The notes beneath the pieces were generated by a model. That model had not been told where the DNA came from. It saw only the letters and a program-made list of their open reading frames with translations, and did not search any database. Position numbers and translations under genes: made by a program. From Prorocentrum cordatum (taxonomy: Eukaryota > Sar > Dinophyceae > Prorocentrales > Prorocentraceae), in NCBI GenBank assembly GCA_963575745.1, contig CAUYUJ010014171.1, forward strand, positions 1,202,186 through 1,266,185: a DNA stretch of 64,000 nt. The letters are read 5' to 3'. Shown here piece by piece: positions 11,110-21,228 of this stretch; positions within the stretch are counted from its first letter, which is position 1; every line of letters starts with the position of its first letter.

Positions 11110-11825
11110 CCTGTGTGCACGCACGTGGGCTTCGCTTGGTCATTGACCATTCGGATCCGCGTTCTGCCTGCGGCTTTACAGTGCCCCGCTGTCCGTCTTG
11201 GCCTCGCTTCCGAATGTGGTTCGGCTGGCGCTTGGCGCCGCAAGGGCGACTTCCCCCCCCCGTTCCGCTGCCGGTCGCCGCGCCTTTGCTTCCCCACCTG
11301 CCGGGATGTCTGGGCCGGTCACCTGCTGGCGCTGTCTTGCGTCTCAACGAGGGGCATTTTGTCATTGGCATGTGCATACGCCACTGCGGCCAATTTACAT
11401 CGCACCGCGCCCCGGACGTTGTGCCCGCTCCCTGCCCCTCGCCTTGAACCAAACAAGTATCCCCACGAGTTCGTGGGTTCTGCCTGGTCATTGGCCACTC
11501 GGATTCGCGTTCTGCCCGCGGTTTTTACAGTGCCTTGCTGTCCGTCTTGGCCTCGCTTCCGATTGCGGTGCGGCTGGAGCTTGGCGCCGCAAGGGCGACT
11601 TCTCCCCCCCGTTCCGTTGCCGGTTGCCGCGCCTTTTGCTTCCCCACCAGCCGGGCTGTCTGGGCCGGTCACCAGCAGACGCTGAATGGCGTCTCAATGA
11701 GGGGCATTTTGTCCCTGGCATGTGCATGTGCCGCTGCGTGTGTTGTCCGCTGGAGTCTGCGGCAATCTCGCGCCAATTATCTACGTACCGCGCCCCGGAC
11801 GTTGTGCTCGCTCCATGTCCCTCGC
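11110..11825 (+). repeat. Tandem duplication, ~349-bp offset
   Basis: Two direct copies (about 11,120-11,430 and 11,470-11,825) share TGTCCGTCTTGGCCTCGCTT, GCCGCAAGGGCGACTTC and GAGGGGCATTTTGTC at an offset of 349-350 bp. The second has about 33 extra bases near 11,735-11,775, taking the offset to 383 at CGCCCCGGACGTTGTG. A 455-codon open frame begins in it and runs into the next repeat, but it has no recognisable domain. Confidence 0.85.
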
Positions 11826-12055
11826 CTTGGAGCCGCGAGCCAAAAAAATATATCCCCGCCAGCCCATCCATAACCGATGCCCAGGCAAAGTGTCACGATA
11901 AGGGAAGTATGTCAGCATATAGGGAAACAGAAATACACAAGCACATATGGATACCTTGTCGTTGTGGGGCGTTTTGGGGCGTGCTTGGCCCATCCAAACA
12001 CGATTCGCTGGGAGCCACTGTCAGTCTGAGGAGGAGGAGGAAAAACGGCGAGCAG

Positions 12056-12760
12056 AAGAGCCATGAGCGTCTTGAGTGCCTCTCGGAGTCTCCTTGGAAG
12101 CTTGTTTTGGGGTTTCTTGGGGCGTGTGGGGGGCTTCTTGGTGGGCCCAGGGAGATCTTTGAGCGTCTGGGGTGCTTCAGGGATCCTCTTGAGGCCTCTT
12201 GGGGGTTTCTTGCGAGCCTCTGGGTTGCGTCTTGGACGCATCCTGGGGCCGTCTGGGCACCTCTTTTGGGCCCTCTTGGGACGCATTTCGGAGCCTTGGG
12301 AACTCTCTTGGAACAGTTTTGGATGGCATCGATCAAACAGGGGGGGGGCCCTAATTGGCCTTGCCCGTCGGGCGCCCTAAAGTCGTTTCTTGGAGCGCTC
12401 ATGGAGCGCGCTTGGGCGTTCTTGGGGTCGTGTTGGGGTTTGGGCCCCTCATGGGACCCTCTTGGGCTCTGTTGGAGTCATCTTGAAGCTTCGGAAGGCC
12501 ATCGGAAGCGAAATGGCGGGAAACCCAGAAACATTATTTTTTCTTGGGCTCTCGAAGAATTATAATTTAATCGGGGCCTCCTCGGGGAGCTCCTTTGGCC
12601 ACGTGGAGGTGTTTTGAAACGGTCTTGGGGCTTCTTGGGGCATCTTGGGGGACACCTCGAGGCATCTTGCGCTATTTTGAGCCATCTTCGAGGTCATCTT
12701 GGGCTTTCAGAGCCCCTCCTGGAGCCAACTTGAGCCATCTTAGACGTTCCGACCGCTCGC
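12056..12760 (+). repeat. TTGGGG-CCTC degenerate repeat (family T), copy 1
   Basis: Irregular repeats of TCTTGGGG, GGGCCTCTTGGG and similar with a loose 15-18 bp period. At 12,314-12,355 it contains a TTTTGGA-ATCGATCAAA-GGGGGGCC stretch that matches the conserved tail of the same family at 47,008, 47,738 and 47,966. Confidence 0.75.
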
Positions 12761-12774
12761 GGAACGCCCCGTCC

Positions 12775-12885
12775 AGGTCCAGGGGAGGGGGTAGGGGGAG
12801 GGGTAAAACCCTCCCCAAAGGGGAAGAAGGGGGTGGAAGAGGAAACACCCTAGACCACCTACGCCCAGAGGGCTGGTGGAATTAA
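12775..12885 (+). repeat. Dispersed purine-rich element, copy 1
   Basis: GTGGAAGAGGAAA, then CTAGACCAC, CGCCCAGAGGG and TGGTGG, in the same order and spacing as at 50,487-50,563 (TTGGAAGAGGAAA, CTAAACCAC, CGCCCTGAGGG, TGGCGG). Confidence 0.5.
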
Positions 12886-12984
12886 GAGACAGCCGACGTG
12901 CAGACGCTCCCGCAAAGCGGTGAGTTTTGGTTGGCATTGTCCTCCTCTGCTCGCGCGCTCCGGCGCATGGCATTTCGTTCGTTC

Positions 12985-13560
12985 GCCCCGAGAATTCCCA
13001 GATGGCGCCCCCATGGATTCCGCGAGGATCACGGGAATGTTCACCGATAGTTTCCGGAAGAGTTCCCGAAGTTTCCCCGATGATCCGCCGAGCATTCCCT
13101 GATGATGTTCCGAATGTTCTCAGGAGATTCCCCGGTGAGTTCCTGAAGACCACTTGTATTATTCCTCAGTGATTACCCGAGGGTTCTCGAAGTCTCCCCG
13201 ACGACGCCCCGATGATTCCCGGAAGATTCCCAGAAGGCCCCCCGAAGGTTCCCATATTGTTGTTCGATGATTACATGAACATGTCCCGAAGATTCTCCGA
13301 TGATTCTTCGATGATGTTCCAATGGCCCGACCCCCCGACAATCCCCTGCGAGACCCCCCAGCGATCCCTCGATGATTTCCCAACGATGCCCTCTTCCGAT
13401 GATGCCCCGAAGACTTCCCGAATATTCCCCGATGATCCCCCTGTGATGTCCCAATCTCTCTTCGGCGATTTCCCAGTGAGTCCTAACGCCCCCTCATGAT
13501 GCCCCGCGGGTTTCCAGATGACCCCGTCAAGGTTCCCCGAAGATTCCCCGGCGATCTCCC
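12985..13560 (+). repeat. CCCGATGATTCCC-type degenerate repeat
   Basis: Some 35-40 imperfect units near TTCCCCGATGAT or CCCGAAGATTC, period 12-15 bp. The minus-strand frames through it (His/Gly/Ile/Arg-rich) are repeat artefacts. Confidence 0.8.
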
Positions 13561-14790
13561 CAGCGCAAGTAGCGTCTTGGCGCTCTCGGGCCAACGCGCC
13601 ACGGAGCGAGCGGATCAGTGGTAGGTTGTACCAGGCATCGTAACATAGTGCAGGAGCTGGTGCTGGGGTCAAGAGCATTTCCATTGGAGCTGGTGGCATT
13701 GCCACGGGGGGTCACAGACCAAGTTCCACTGCAATCCCTGAAGGCTGGCGGCATGCCCCCAATACGATCTCGTTGGCGGTGGAGCCAACGCCAGTAAAGT
13801 GGTATAGGAGGCTGTGCATGCCTCAGTCGGATCCGATGGGAGCGGGCGCCAGATCCAAGTGGTTCGAATTGGAGATGTTACCAGATCCACTAGATCTTAT
13901 TCGGGTTGGCGCCAAAACAAAAGGACCCGAAAGATACTACGCCAGCGCTAACATGACCCTGAAGGGGCTGGCGCTAGTTCCAAGAAGATCCCATTGCAGG
14001 CGGTACTATGTCCAATCAAATTCCGTATGAAGTCTTACCAGTGCCAGCAGCATTTGGTACAAGAAAGGTTTGATTCAATGTATATTGGGTGCCATTGGGA
14101 ACCGCGAAAGTTGCAACGATATCCACATGGCCGGATCCGAGATACCCGCCCGCAAGCGTCAGAAATGCCGCCCAGCCAAGTTCGTTTTGCGGAGAGTCGC
14201 GCGCTCGTTGTAAAATCGTTCTTCCCCCTTTGATTCCCCCTCCACGGGGGGGAAGGAGGGCTCGCCTGAATTTGCTTGTCGGGTCCAACTGTGTCATACA
14301 GTGTCTTTTCGTTTTCTTTTGTGTTTCAATTGTCCTGGCGCGCTCGGGCCAGCGTGCCGCGGCGCCGGGGGGGGGTCGGACCCCGCGCCGAACGTACTTG
14401 TGAGTAGTGCCATATGTGGCGAGATCGCACGGAAGTCGGTGCCGTGACAAATAGGCGAGTGGCATCCCCAATGGGGACATATTAGAATTGGCGCCAGTTC
14501 CCGACAAAGACTTACACGGGGTCGTACATAGAAAGTCGAGTGTTAGATCCAGGTCAAAACCAGGATCTATAAGTTCTTCTTGGAGCTGGTATCCGAAATT
14601 AGGGGGCCCGAGTGAGTTTGCGCCAGTGCCAATGTGTTCCCATAGGGACTGGTACCGGTTCCAATAAGTTTGTTTAATGCGGTGTTCGGTCCAACCAGAC
14701 CTTGTAAAACCTTGCACCGCGTCTAGCAAGATCGAGTAACAGCTGGGTTCGATTTCATTCGGGTGCAATTGGAGGCCGCGCGAGTTCCAG
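13561..14790. other. Low-copy region with scattered GGCGCCA/GCTGGTG motifs
   Basis: Mostly unique. TTGGCGCC, GGCGCCAG and GAGCTGGTG phrases recur irregularly, suggesting a very old eroded tandem repeat. A 250-codon minus-strand frame (14,016-14,768) is the longest reading, but it carries the same IGTGAN/SGTGAN repeat and no domain I know. I do not call it a gene. Confidence 0.4.
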
Positions 14791-14888
14791 CGAAACTCAC
14801 GTGATCCGATCGGAGGCGTTGCCCGTCCGCAAGCGTTGGAAATGCCGTCTTGCGGAACTCGTTTTGCGGAGCGTCGCGCGCTCGTTTG
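14134..14888 (+). repeat. Direct repeat pair of ~85 bp
   Basis: 14,134-14,216 and 14,797-14,888 share CCGCAAGCGT, GAAATGCCG, TTCGTTTTGCGGAG and GTCGCGCGCTCGTT in the same order, about 660 bp apart. Confidence 0.75.
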
Positions 14889-14914
14889 GGGAGCGCGAGC
14901 GCGTCTTAATTGAT

Positions 14915-15030
14915 ATGAGATTGTGGCCTCAGAGGCGCGACAGCGAGGTCACTACGATGGATCGTGACCTCGGGAGCGCGCACGCGTTGTAATTTACAAG
15001 GGATTGTGACCTCAGGGACGCGAGTCTGCA
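14915..15030 (+). repeat. Three ~42-bp tandem units
   Basis: GATTGTGGCCTCAGAGGCGCG (14,918), GATCGTGACCTCGGGAGCGC (14,959) and GATTGTGACCTCAGGGACGC (15,002) are spaced 41 and 43 bp apart, immediately upstream of the RRM gene. Confidence 0.7.
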
Positions 15031-15177
15031 GTATTGTCATGTGTCCCAGCGCCTCCAGTTCAGGCGGCGTGATTCTTGGAAGGGTACCCGGTGTTTTTTG
15101 GGCCAGTATCCTCGCGCCCGCCTCCTTGGCCGCGCCCTACCCCCCAGGCGCCGCTGTCCCAGCAGGAGCACCGGCAG

Positions 15178-15525
15178 ATGACCCTTGTTGTCACAAACTT
15201 CCCGCGCTGGGCATCGGACGTCGAGCTCTGCCTCGCGTTCGACTACGCTCTGAAGCAGGAGGGCACGGTGCGGTGCGGCGTCCTCCGTCGCAACGACAGC
15301 GGCCACAACCTCTACGCGTTCTGCGAGTTCCTCACCTGGGAGATCGCGGAACGCGCCCTGTCAGCCTGCAAGCGCGGGCACGTGGTGATGATGGACGAGC
15401 ACCAGCGCGCGTGGTGCGTCCAGGCGAACCTTAGCAGGAGGGCCATCGTGGGTTGGAGTAAAGCGGCCCTTTCGAGGCGCCGCCGACGCAAGGAGGCTGG
15501 CGTCGTTGAGGCGAGTGGGCGCTAG
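15178..15525 (+). CDS. Small RRM-domain RNA-binding protein
   Basis: 115 codons from the first in-frame ATG. It reads as one RNA-recognition motif: beta1/RNP2 TLVVTNFP (residues 2-9), helix 1 SDVELCLAFDYAL, beta2 GTVRCGVLRR, beta3/RNP1-like LYAFCEFLTWE, helix 2 IAERALSACK, beta4 VQANLSRRA, then a basic tail with an RRRRRK run. The frame stays open upstream to about 15,076, and a pyrimidine tract ending in CCCCCCAG at 15,147 could be a 3' splice or trans-splice acceptor, so the true N-terminus may be longer. GC-rich third positions fit dinoflagellate genes. No spliced leader is seen in front of it. The target RNA is unknown. It could also be a retroelement ORF1 RRM, but no other element parts adjoin it. 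Confidence 0.65.
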   Translation: MTLVVTNFPRWASDVELCLAFDYALKQEGTVRCGVLRRNDSGHNLYAFCEFLTWEIAERALSACKRGHVVMMDEHQRAWCVQANLSRRAIVGWSKAALSRRRRRKEAGVVEASGR

Positions 15526-15529
15526 ACAT

Positions 15530-15835
15530 AATATTAATATACACATACGCATACATACACATATACATATACATTTACATACACGTAAACCGATGCAAGC
15601 ACATGTACTTTTACAGGTATCTACGATCTACATGCATACACGCATACATATTCACACACACACACACGCACACACACACACACACACACATCGATATACA
15701 CCTATGCACACACGTGCAAACACACGCGCCCTCTCTCTCACACACAAAATTATTTGTATACACCTATGTACATATCCGTGCACACATACTCATACAGATA
15801 TATGCGTGTGTATATACGCGTACACATATACACAT

Positions 15836-15870
<35 letters not shown>

Positions 15871-15875
15871 GGCAG
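15530..15875 (+). repeat. CA-rich and GACA microsatellites
   Basis: A run of ACACATACGCATACA-type repeats from 15,530, nearly pure (CA)n at 15,650-15,692, mixed again to 15,835, then about nine GACA units at 15,836-15,872. The sequence begins only a few bases after the RRM stop codon, so it would lie in that gene's 3' UTR. Confidence 0.9.
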
Positions 15876-15959
15876 GTAGGGTCGTCCCATTCCAGGAGGT
15901 CAACGTCGTCCCATTCCACTGTGAGCACGTATATTTTTAGCACGCTCGCTTCTTGCATC

Positions 15960-16210
15960 TTCGCAGCGTCCAGGGCGGCCCAAAACGCGCCCGAGGGGGC
16001 CCCGAGACGGCTCAAGGGGTCTCGAGGCGGCCCAAGAGGGCCCCACAGCGGCCCTAGAGAGTTTCAAGACGGCCCAAGGGGCTTCCAAGTTGGGCCCAAA
16101 CGAATCCGAAGAGAATCCCAAGAGGGTGTCAAGAGAGGCCGTGGGGCACTATATTGGCGGGTGCAGCTCCGAGAGCCCCTCAAGAGGCCCCCCCCCGAAT
16201 CTGTCCCACA
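15960..16210 (-). repeat. Family T repeat, inverted orientation
   Basis: GGCCCCGAGACGGCTCAAGG, GGCCCAAGAGGG and similar: the reverse complement of the CCTCTTGGGG repeats at 12,056 and 16,805. Confidence 0.65.
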
Positions 16211-16804
16211 GGCCCCCCAACGAAGTCCAAGACGCCTCCCGGAGACCCTTGGAAATCTCGTCTTGCAGCCTCCTTATATCTCTCTTAAGGTCTCTTTTTC
16301 TTGAGCCATCCTTCAAGCCTCCCCCTGAGCTCTAGTGGAATCTTCTTGGACGAATCGGGCATATCTTGCCCCCCCTTGGAACCACTGGTTTGGCTCTTAT
16401 GAGAACACATTATCCCTGGGATCTCGTGTCCCTCAGATTCGTTCGGCCACTGGCACGCTCGTGCGTTGCATTACCTTGAATTACAGTGACTTGCGTTGCG
16501 CTGCATGTGCACGCATGTCCTGCTTCGTGATTCACATTGCATTGGTGAGCGTTGCTCTCCTTCGCCTTGCATTTACTTCGTTAACTTCTGCTTGCAATGC
16601 TTCGCGTTGCTTTGCCCTCGCAGCTGACTATCCCTGCATTTCTTTGCATTGCGCTTCCCTCGCATTCAATGCATTCCTTTGCCTGCTTTGCAGTCCTTCG
16701 CATTCTCTGGCATAGACGTGTCTTTGTCGGCATCTCATCTCTGGTCGATCCACATTGCTAAAACTTGTTCAAGAGGGCTTACGCCATTCCACCGACCCCC
16801 AGAA
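16211..16804 (+). other. Pyrimidine-rich then TTGCGTTGC-rich degenerate DNA
   Basis: 16,430-16,720 is full of near-repeats of TTGCATT, GCGTTGC and CTTCGC without a fixed period. The rest has no recognisable content. Confidence 0.45.
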
Positions 16805-17275
16805 AAGGGATGAAGTCAACGGGTGAGGCCTGTGGGGGCCTCTTTGGGACCCTCAGGGGGCGTCTTTGGGGCCTCTTCGGTCCTCTTGGGAGTTTTGTTG
16901 GGCGCCTGCTGGCGGTCTCGGGGGTGCTCTTGGGGCGGAGGGCTCGAAATATAAGTTTGAATTGCCTCTCTTGGGCCCCTCTTGGGGCAAGGTTGGGGCT
17001 CTTGTGAGCCATCTTGGGCGCCACTTGGGCACCTCTTAGGCCGTCTTGGGACCCATTTGGGCCGTATTCGGGCCCTCTTGGGGGTTTCTTGGGCCGTCTT
17101 GGAGCGAATGGGGACCTCTTCAGCCGTCTTGGACGCTGCTGAGACCAAACATGCGAATACGTTCAAGTTCCACGCGTCCCCAAGGGATTGGGACGATTCT
17201 GGCGTCTAGGGGCCCTCTCGGGGGTCGTCTTGGAGTCCTCTTGGGGCGTCTTGGCGCCTCTTGGGCAGTTTAAGG
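16805..17275 (+). repeat. Family T repeat, plus orientation
   Basis: CTCTTGGGGCC, CCGTCTTGGG and similar, loose 15-18 bp period. It lies in the opposite orientation to the block at 15,960. Confidence 0.7.
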
Positions 17276-17659
17276 ATATATTGGTAGTCTTCCAGGACTC
17301 CTCCGAGTGTTGGAACCTTGCTCGAGCAAGCGTAGATCGATTCTTAGGCATCTTGGAGACCACAGAGTGTCGAAATGGAGGCTCCAGGAGCCATGGGGGA
17401 GCGTTGATGAGCTTGGAGACCCACCCACCCCCTCATGGGCCTCTCTCCCTGGGCCGCCCCCGGGGGCCCTTCCCCCTCTAATTGGATGTTGGGTCCCAGG
17501 GCAGGGGGAAAGGGGGAGGGGCACAGCCAATCATCTCGCACGCCTTTGAACCCCTGGCAAGCGGGGCTCGGCGGATTCACTGTTAGAATTTATCCGTCCC
17601 ATGCTGGAACGACTTGTGATGAACTACTTCGGTGGATCTGTGAGCTTCTCAAGGGCTGG
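17276..17659. other. No feature recognised
   Basis: Unique DNA with a short G-rich stretch at 17,505-17,522. Frames under 100 codons on both strands, none credible. Confidence 0.5.
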
Positions 17660-17860
17660 TAGATCTATACCCCGAGTTTCTTAATAAGCGTCGGGGGGGC
17701 GTCACCCCCGCCGACAGCCACACATCGACCCCAGTCGCGGGCAGCCACCGCGCACCGAAGGCGCTCCGACCCCCGTCGCGGCGCGACGACGAGGCGAGGT
17801 TGACCCCCGTCGGGGGCGTATCCCCCCCACGCTGATTAAGAAACCCAGAGTATGTATCTA
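17660..17860. mobile_element. MITE-like 201-bp inverted-repeat element
   Basis: The two ends are about 40-nt imperfect inverted repeats (about 33 of 40 positions match). Both start TAGAT and share GTTTCTTAAT, AGCGT and a run of seven G. The interior is about 120 bp and carries several CGACCCC(A/C)GTCG half-palindromes. There is no coding capacity and no clear target-site duplication next to the ends. It could be a non-autonomous DNA transposon or a hairpin-forming repeat; other genomic copies would be needed to define the ends. Confidence 0.55.
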
Positions 17861-18290
17861 TAAATGTACGCCCCCGCCCCATGCCCGATTATACCCATAC
17901 CCACCGCTCGCCGAGCCCCCGAATATCGATCCCCCCTGGGCGGTGGTTGTGGACAAATCCCCGCCTCGAAGGTGCGCTTCTCGTACGCGGGCACAGAGCG
18001 CTCGGGCGCGGAGTCGTCGCGGCCAGAGCCGCGCCCCGCGGCGGGCCTCTGCAACGCTGGCTTCGACGCGGGTGAGCGCCACTCAGGACCGCACATCGGC
18101 AGGGTTTTTTTCAGCCATGCTCGCATCGTGCAAAAGATCGCGACAGGAGGTTGGCAATCCAGCTTAATCCAGGGCTTGATTTGGACTAATTCGGCTTGAT
18201 CACCTTTGAATCGGGCTTGGTAGTTTTTTATCGCTTCTTCCAACCATCCTGTGGTGTTGGGTCCTCCTTTTGAAAAGACAGTGCCCCGCG
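17861..18290. other. No feature recognised
   Basis: GC-rich unique DNA, overlapping short frames on both strands, no motif. Confidence 0.5.
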
Positions 18291-18412
18291 TTCCTCCTCC
18301 TCCGCCTCCTCCTCCTCCTCACTCCTCCTCCTCGTCCTCCTCCTCCTCCTCCTCTTCCTCCTCCTCCTCCTCCTCCTCGTCATCCTCCTCCTCTTCCTCC
18401 TCCTCACTCCTC
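18291..18412 (+). repeat. TCC microsatellite
   Basis: About 40 TCC units with occasional TCT, TCG or TCA interruptions. It gives poly-Ser/Pro on one strand and poly-Arg/Glu on the other. Confidence 0.95.
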
Positions 18413-18840
18413 GACACAGCTTCAGGGCGGACGCAGTCCGTCCACCGCAGCAGAGCAGAGCCAGGTTGCGCCCACCCCTTTGAACGGGGCCACGTTCGCT
18501 ACTGCATGCTCGGGGCGACGCCAAGAGGCATCTAATGATTCGGTGCCCTGAGGCTCCGAGCCCTGAAGCAAAAACGCATCACATTGTAAGAGGACCAACG
18601 CTTCGGCATACGCACAGACACACCCGCGGAGGCCAGACCGAACGGAGCCAGGGCCCAGACCAAGCGCGGGCAGCTTGAGTCCCGAACAGAAGCACCTGAG
18701 AGGGACTCAGGCGCCGCCGAACAAAACTAAACACGAGAAACGGGAAGAGGCGCAGCCAGCATCGCGCGTGCTTCGCCACAAGTAGGCCGCTGCAGCCTGC
18801 GCGGCCGGTCAGAACAGTCAGCTGGCTGGGCAATACCGCA
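18413..18840. other. No feature recognised
   Basis: Unique DNA, no domain or repeat seen. Confidence 0.45.
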
Positions 18841-19170
18841 CCCCTCACACGCTTCGTGGCCCCATAGGGAGCTCCACCGAAGGCCCCAATGGCAGCGCAC
18901 GCGTGGCACCGCCGCGCCCACTCAGGCACACTTCTCACACGTTTCGCAGCCCCATGGGGGGGCTCCACCTAGGGCCCCCCAGAGGCAGCGCCCGCACGGC
19001 ACCGCAGCGTCGGTTTCGGCACACCCCTCATGCGTTTCGTGGCCCCAAAGGGAGCTCCGCCGAAGGCCCCAGTGGCAGCGCCCGCATGGCACTGCCCCGC
19101 CCATTTCGGCACATCCCTCAAACGTTTCGTGGCCCCATGGGGAGCTTCCTCGAAGGCCCCAGTGACAGCA
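18841..19170 (-). repeat. 90-bp satellite, cluster 1
   Basis: About 3.5 tandem units. The GGAGCTCC-type core (GGCCCCATAGGGAGCTCCAC and variants) recurs at 18,869, 18,960, 19,050 and 19,140, spacings 91, 90 and 90 bp. The reverse complement of this unit forms the cluster at 48,775-49,270. Confidence 0.85.
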
Positions 19171-19234
19171 CAGAAAAAAATGCTCCCCCGGTAAACTTGT
19201 CCGCTCCCCGGTTAATCGATACACTCCCCATGTG

Positions 19235-19375
19235 TAGTTTTTGAAGCTTCACCAAAAGTTCAAAAGGAGCTTCTAAGACGCTCCTTGGCAGCTTCGAAGC
19301 GGCTCCTTGGCAACTTCTAAGGGGCTGTATGTCAGCTTCGAAGGAGCTCCTTGGCAGCTTCTAAGGAGCTCCCGA
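19235..19375 (+). repeat. ~24-bp AGCTTCGAAGG/AGCTCCTTGG repeats
   Basis: Five or six degenerate units alternating GCTCCTTGGCAGCTTC and TAAGGAGCT. Many contain AGCTTCGAAG, which is largely self-complementary, so the array is hairpin-prone. Confidence 0.7.
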
Positions 19376-20700
19376 ATTGGACGTCGAACGGCTCAGTCGC
19401 TGGACCGAGCTGCGGCAGCTCCGGCAGGTAGCGCCCGCAATCGGCCAGCACTGCCAATGCCTGCTTGGCGTGCTCGGTGTTGACCAGGGGGTTGAACCCG
19501 CGCGCGCCGCCCATGCCTGAAATGAACACGCAGCCAACGAGCTCCCCATTGACGCCCTGGCACTAGTGGATGAAGTCCACGAACATCACGAGACGCCAGC
19601 TGATCCACCGCCGTCCGACGGCGCCGGCCGCTGACGTGCTCCTTCGTTGGAAACGCCCATCTGTCCCCAGTCGACGCCCCTCGCGAGTTGAGGCCCTTCG
19701 GCCACATGGGCGGCCCGCGCGCGGGCAAGCCAGTCGTCGCCACGTCGCGCGTGAACCCGCGCGTGACCGTACGCGGCGAGCATTTGATCCAGAACGCCTC
19801 GGCCGTGAGTGCCACGACCTCCTCGAGCGTCTGCAGCTCGTCGGCGCTCTGGTGCCAGGGCCCCGCGCGCTCGCCCGCGCGGCCCGCGGCCTTCAGCACC
19901 TGCGGTTTGTAGCCAACGCTCTGCCGCGGACTCTCCTTGAGGTCCGTGAAGAGGAAGCAGTTGGCCAGAATCCAGACCTGGTCGAAGTCGCTTTCTTGGC
20001 CCGCTCGGCCCCCCGCTGCTTCACCGCCGCGGCTGCTGGCAGGCGCCTCCCATTCCGCTCCACCAGACCCTTCGAAGCTCACTATGCTGGTCCATGCTCC
20101 GCGTGATGTCGGCGACAGGCTCGCGCGGCATCTTCGGCCCCTCGAGCGAGTGGGCCGCCCCGACATGGCGAGCCAAGCCCGTCGCCTCCAGTTCCACGCC
20201 ACCGCCGCAGCCTGGAGGCCGCACCGCGCCCCGCCTGCACTGCGCGCCCAGCAGCTGCAGGTCGGAGTTGCCCATGATGGTGTAGGGCTCCTGCATGGCC
20301 GGCGGCTCCTCGTCTGGGCTGGGGCAGCCAAATTATGCGCCCGTCCGGCTGGACGTGCGCCCAGCGGCCGCTCGGCCTGTCCGGCGTGCCGAACCGCGCC
20401 TGCCATCCCTTGCCAGCCAGCAGCCAGTGCGAGCGGGGGCCCTCGAACGAACCCTGCGGCGTCGAAGTGCTCCAGGGCGTCCATCGTGAACGACGCGAGG
20501 GCCAGCGCGGCGCCGTCGCGTTGACGCGACCCGAGGCTGTTCCGCGGGGAGCACGGCATGGCAACGAGTCCTCCCGCCGGCCGCAGCACCTCGAAGAGCA
20601 GGCAATTAGCGGAGCCAGGTCTGGTCCTTGGCCTTGCAGAGGTCCCGGAACTGCCCGTACGTCTGCCCTCTCGATGTCAATGCCGGCCGCCACCTGACAG
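19332..20700 (-). pseudogene. Broken coding sequence, C-terminal part, unknown family
   Basis: Protein-like segments follow one another on the minus strand but switch frame. They include GQTYGQFRDLCKAKDQTWLR (up to about 20,620), NCLLFEVLRPAGGLVAMPC, GKGWQARFGTPDRPSGRWAH, MQEPYTIMGNSDLQLLGAQC, QVWILANCFLFTDLKESPRQ, ELQTLEEVVALTAEAFWIKC and, last, FISGMGGARGFNPLVNTEHA then KQALAVLADCGRYLPELPQL. These have normal amino-acid composition, unlike the shadow frames. The frame changes could be indels in a dead gene or unrecognised introns. I do not know the family. Confidence 0.45.
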
Positions 20701-20786
20701 GGCGCGCCGGCCCTGGTCGCGACGGCCTGCGAGAGCCTCCCGCAGCAAGGCGCGCGGCGGGCCTGCGCCTGGACTTCTGCTGAGCT

Positions 20787-21200
20787 TCAGCTCGGCGAGC
20801 GGCTCGCACGCCGCCAGCAGAGCTGACATTCGGCTCGAGGGGATGTCGGAGGGCGAGCGTCCAGCCAGTAGCCCGCTCGCGCCAGGCGGTTGGCCGCCTC
20901 GTGGTTCAGCGCGCCCCTGTTCAGCTCCGCCGTGCCCAGCGGGCGCTTCGCCTCCACCGTCTCCTCGAACTGCTTCTGGTAGTCGGCGCCCAGCAAGCTC
21001 TCGTGCGCCGTCGCCCAGACCACCTGGAGCTTCCCGTCCACCGTCGCGCGGTACACGTGCACCGTCGCGGCCGAGAGCTACTCTCCACCGCCAGCGCCTT
21101 GCCGACGTGGCGACGCTTGGGTACCTCGCCCTCGTAGGCCACCAGCCTGCCGCTCTTCGCTCCTTCATCCGCGCGCGGACGCGAGGGGCCAGCGAGCTCT
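20787..21200 (-). pseudogene. Broken coding sequence, middle part
   Basis: The segment AKSGRLVAYEGEVPKRRHVG in one frame continues in another with VHVYRATVDGKLQVVWATAH and SLLGADYQKQFEETVEAKRP. It lies between the CCCH-bearing part and the C-terminal part, same strand and order, so I read all three as one decayed locus. No domain recognised. Confidence 0.4.
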
Positions 21201-21228
21201 CGACCTCGGCGGGCGCCCTCGCCGTCCT

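Noticed and set aside
11198-12565. 455-codon plus-strand gene
   Set aside because: It crosses from a tandem duplication into family T repeats; no conserved domain and strong compositional change at the border.
14016-14768. 250-codon minus-strand gene
   Set aside because: The reading contains degenerate repeats (TGAN motifs), has no domain, and its composition varies sharply along its length.
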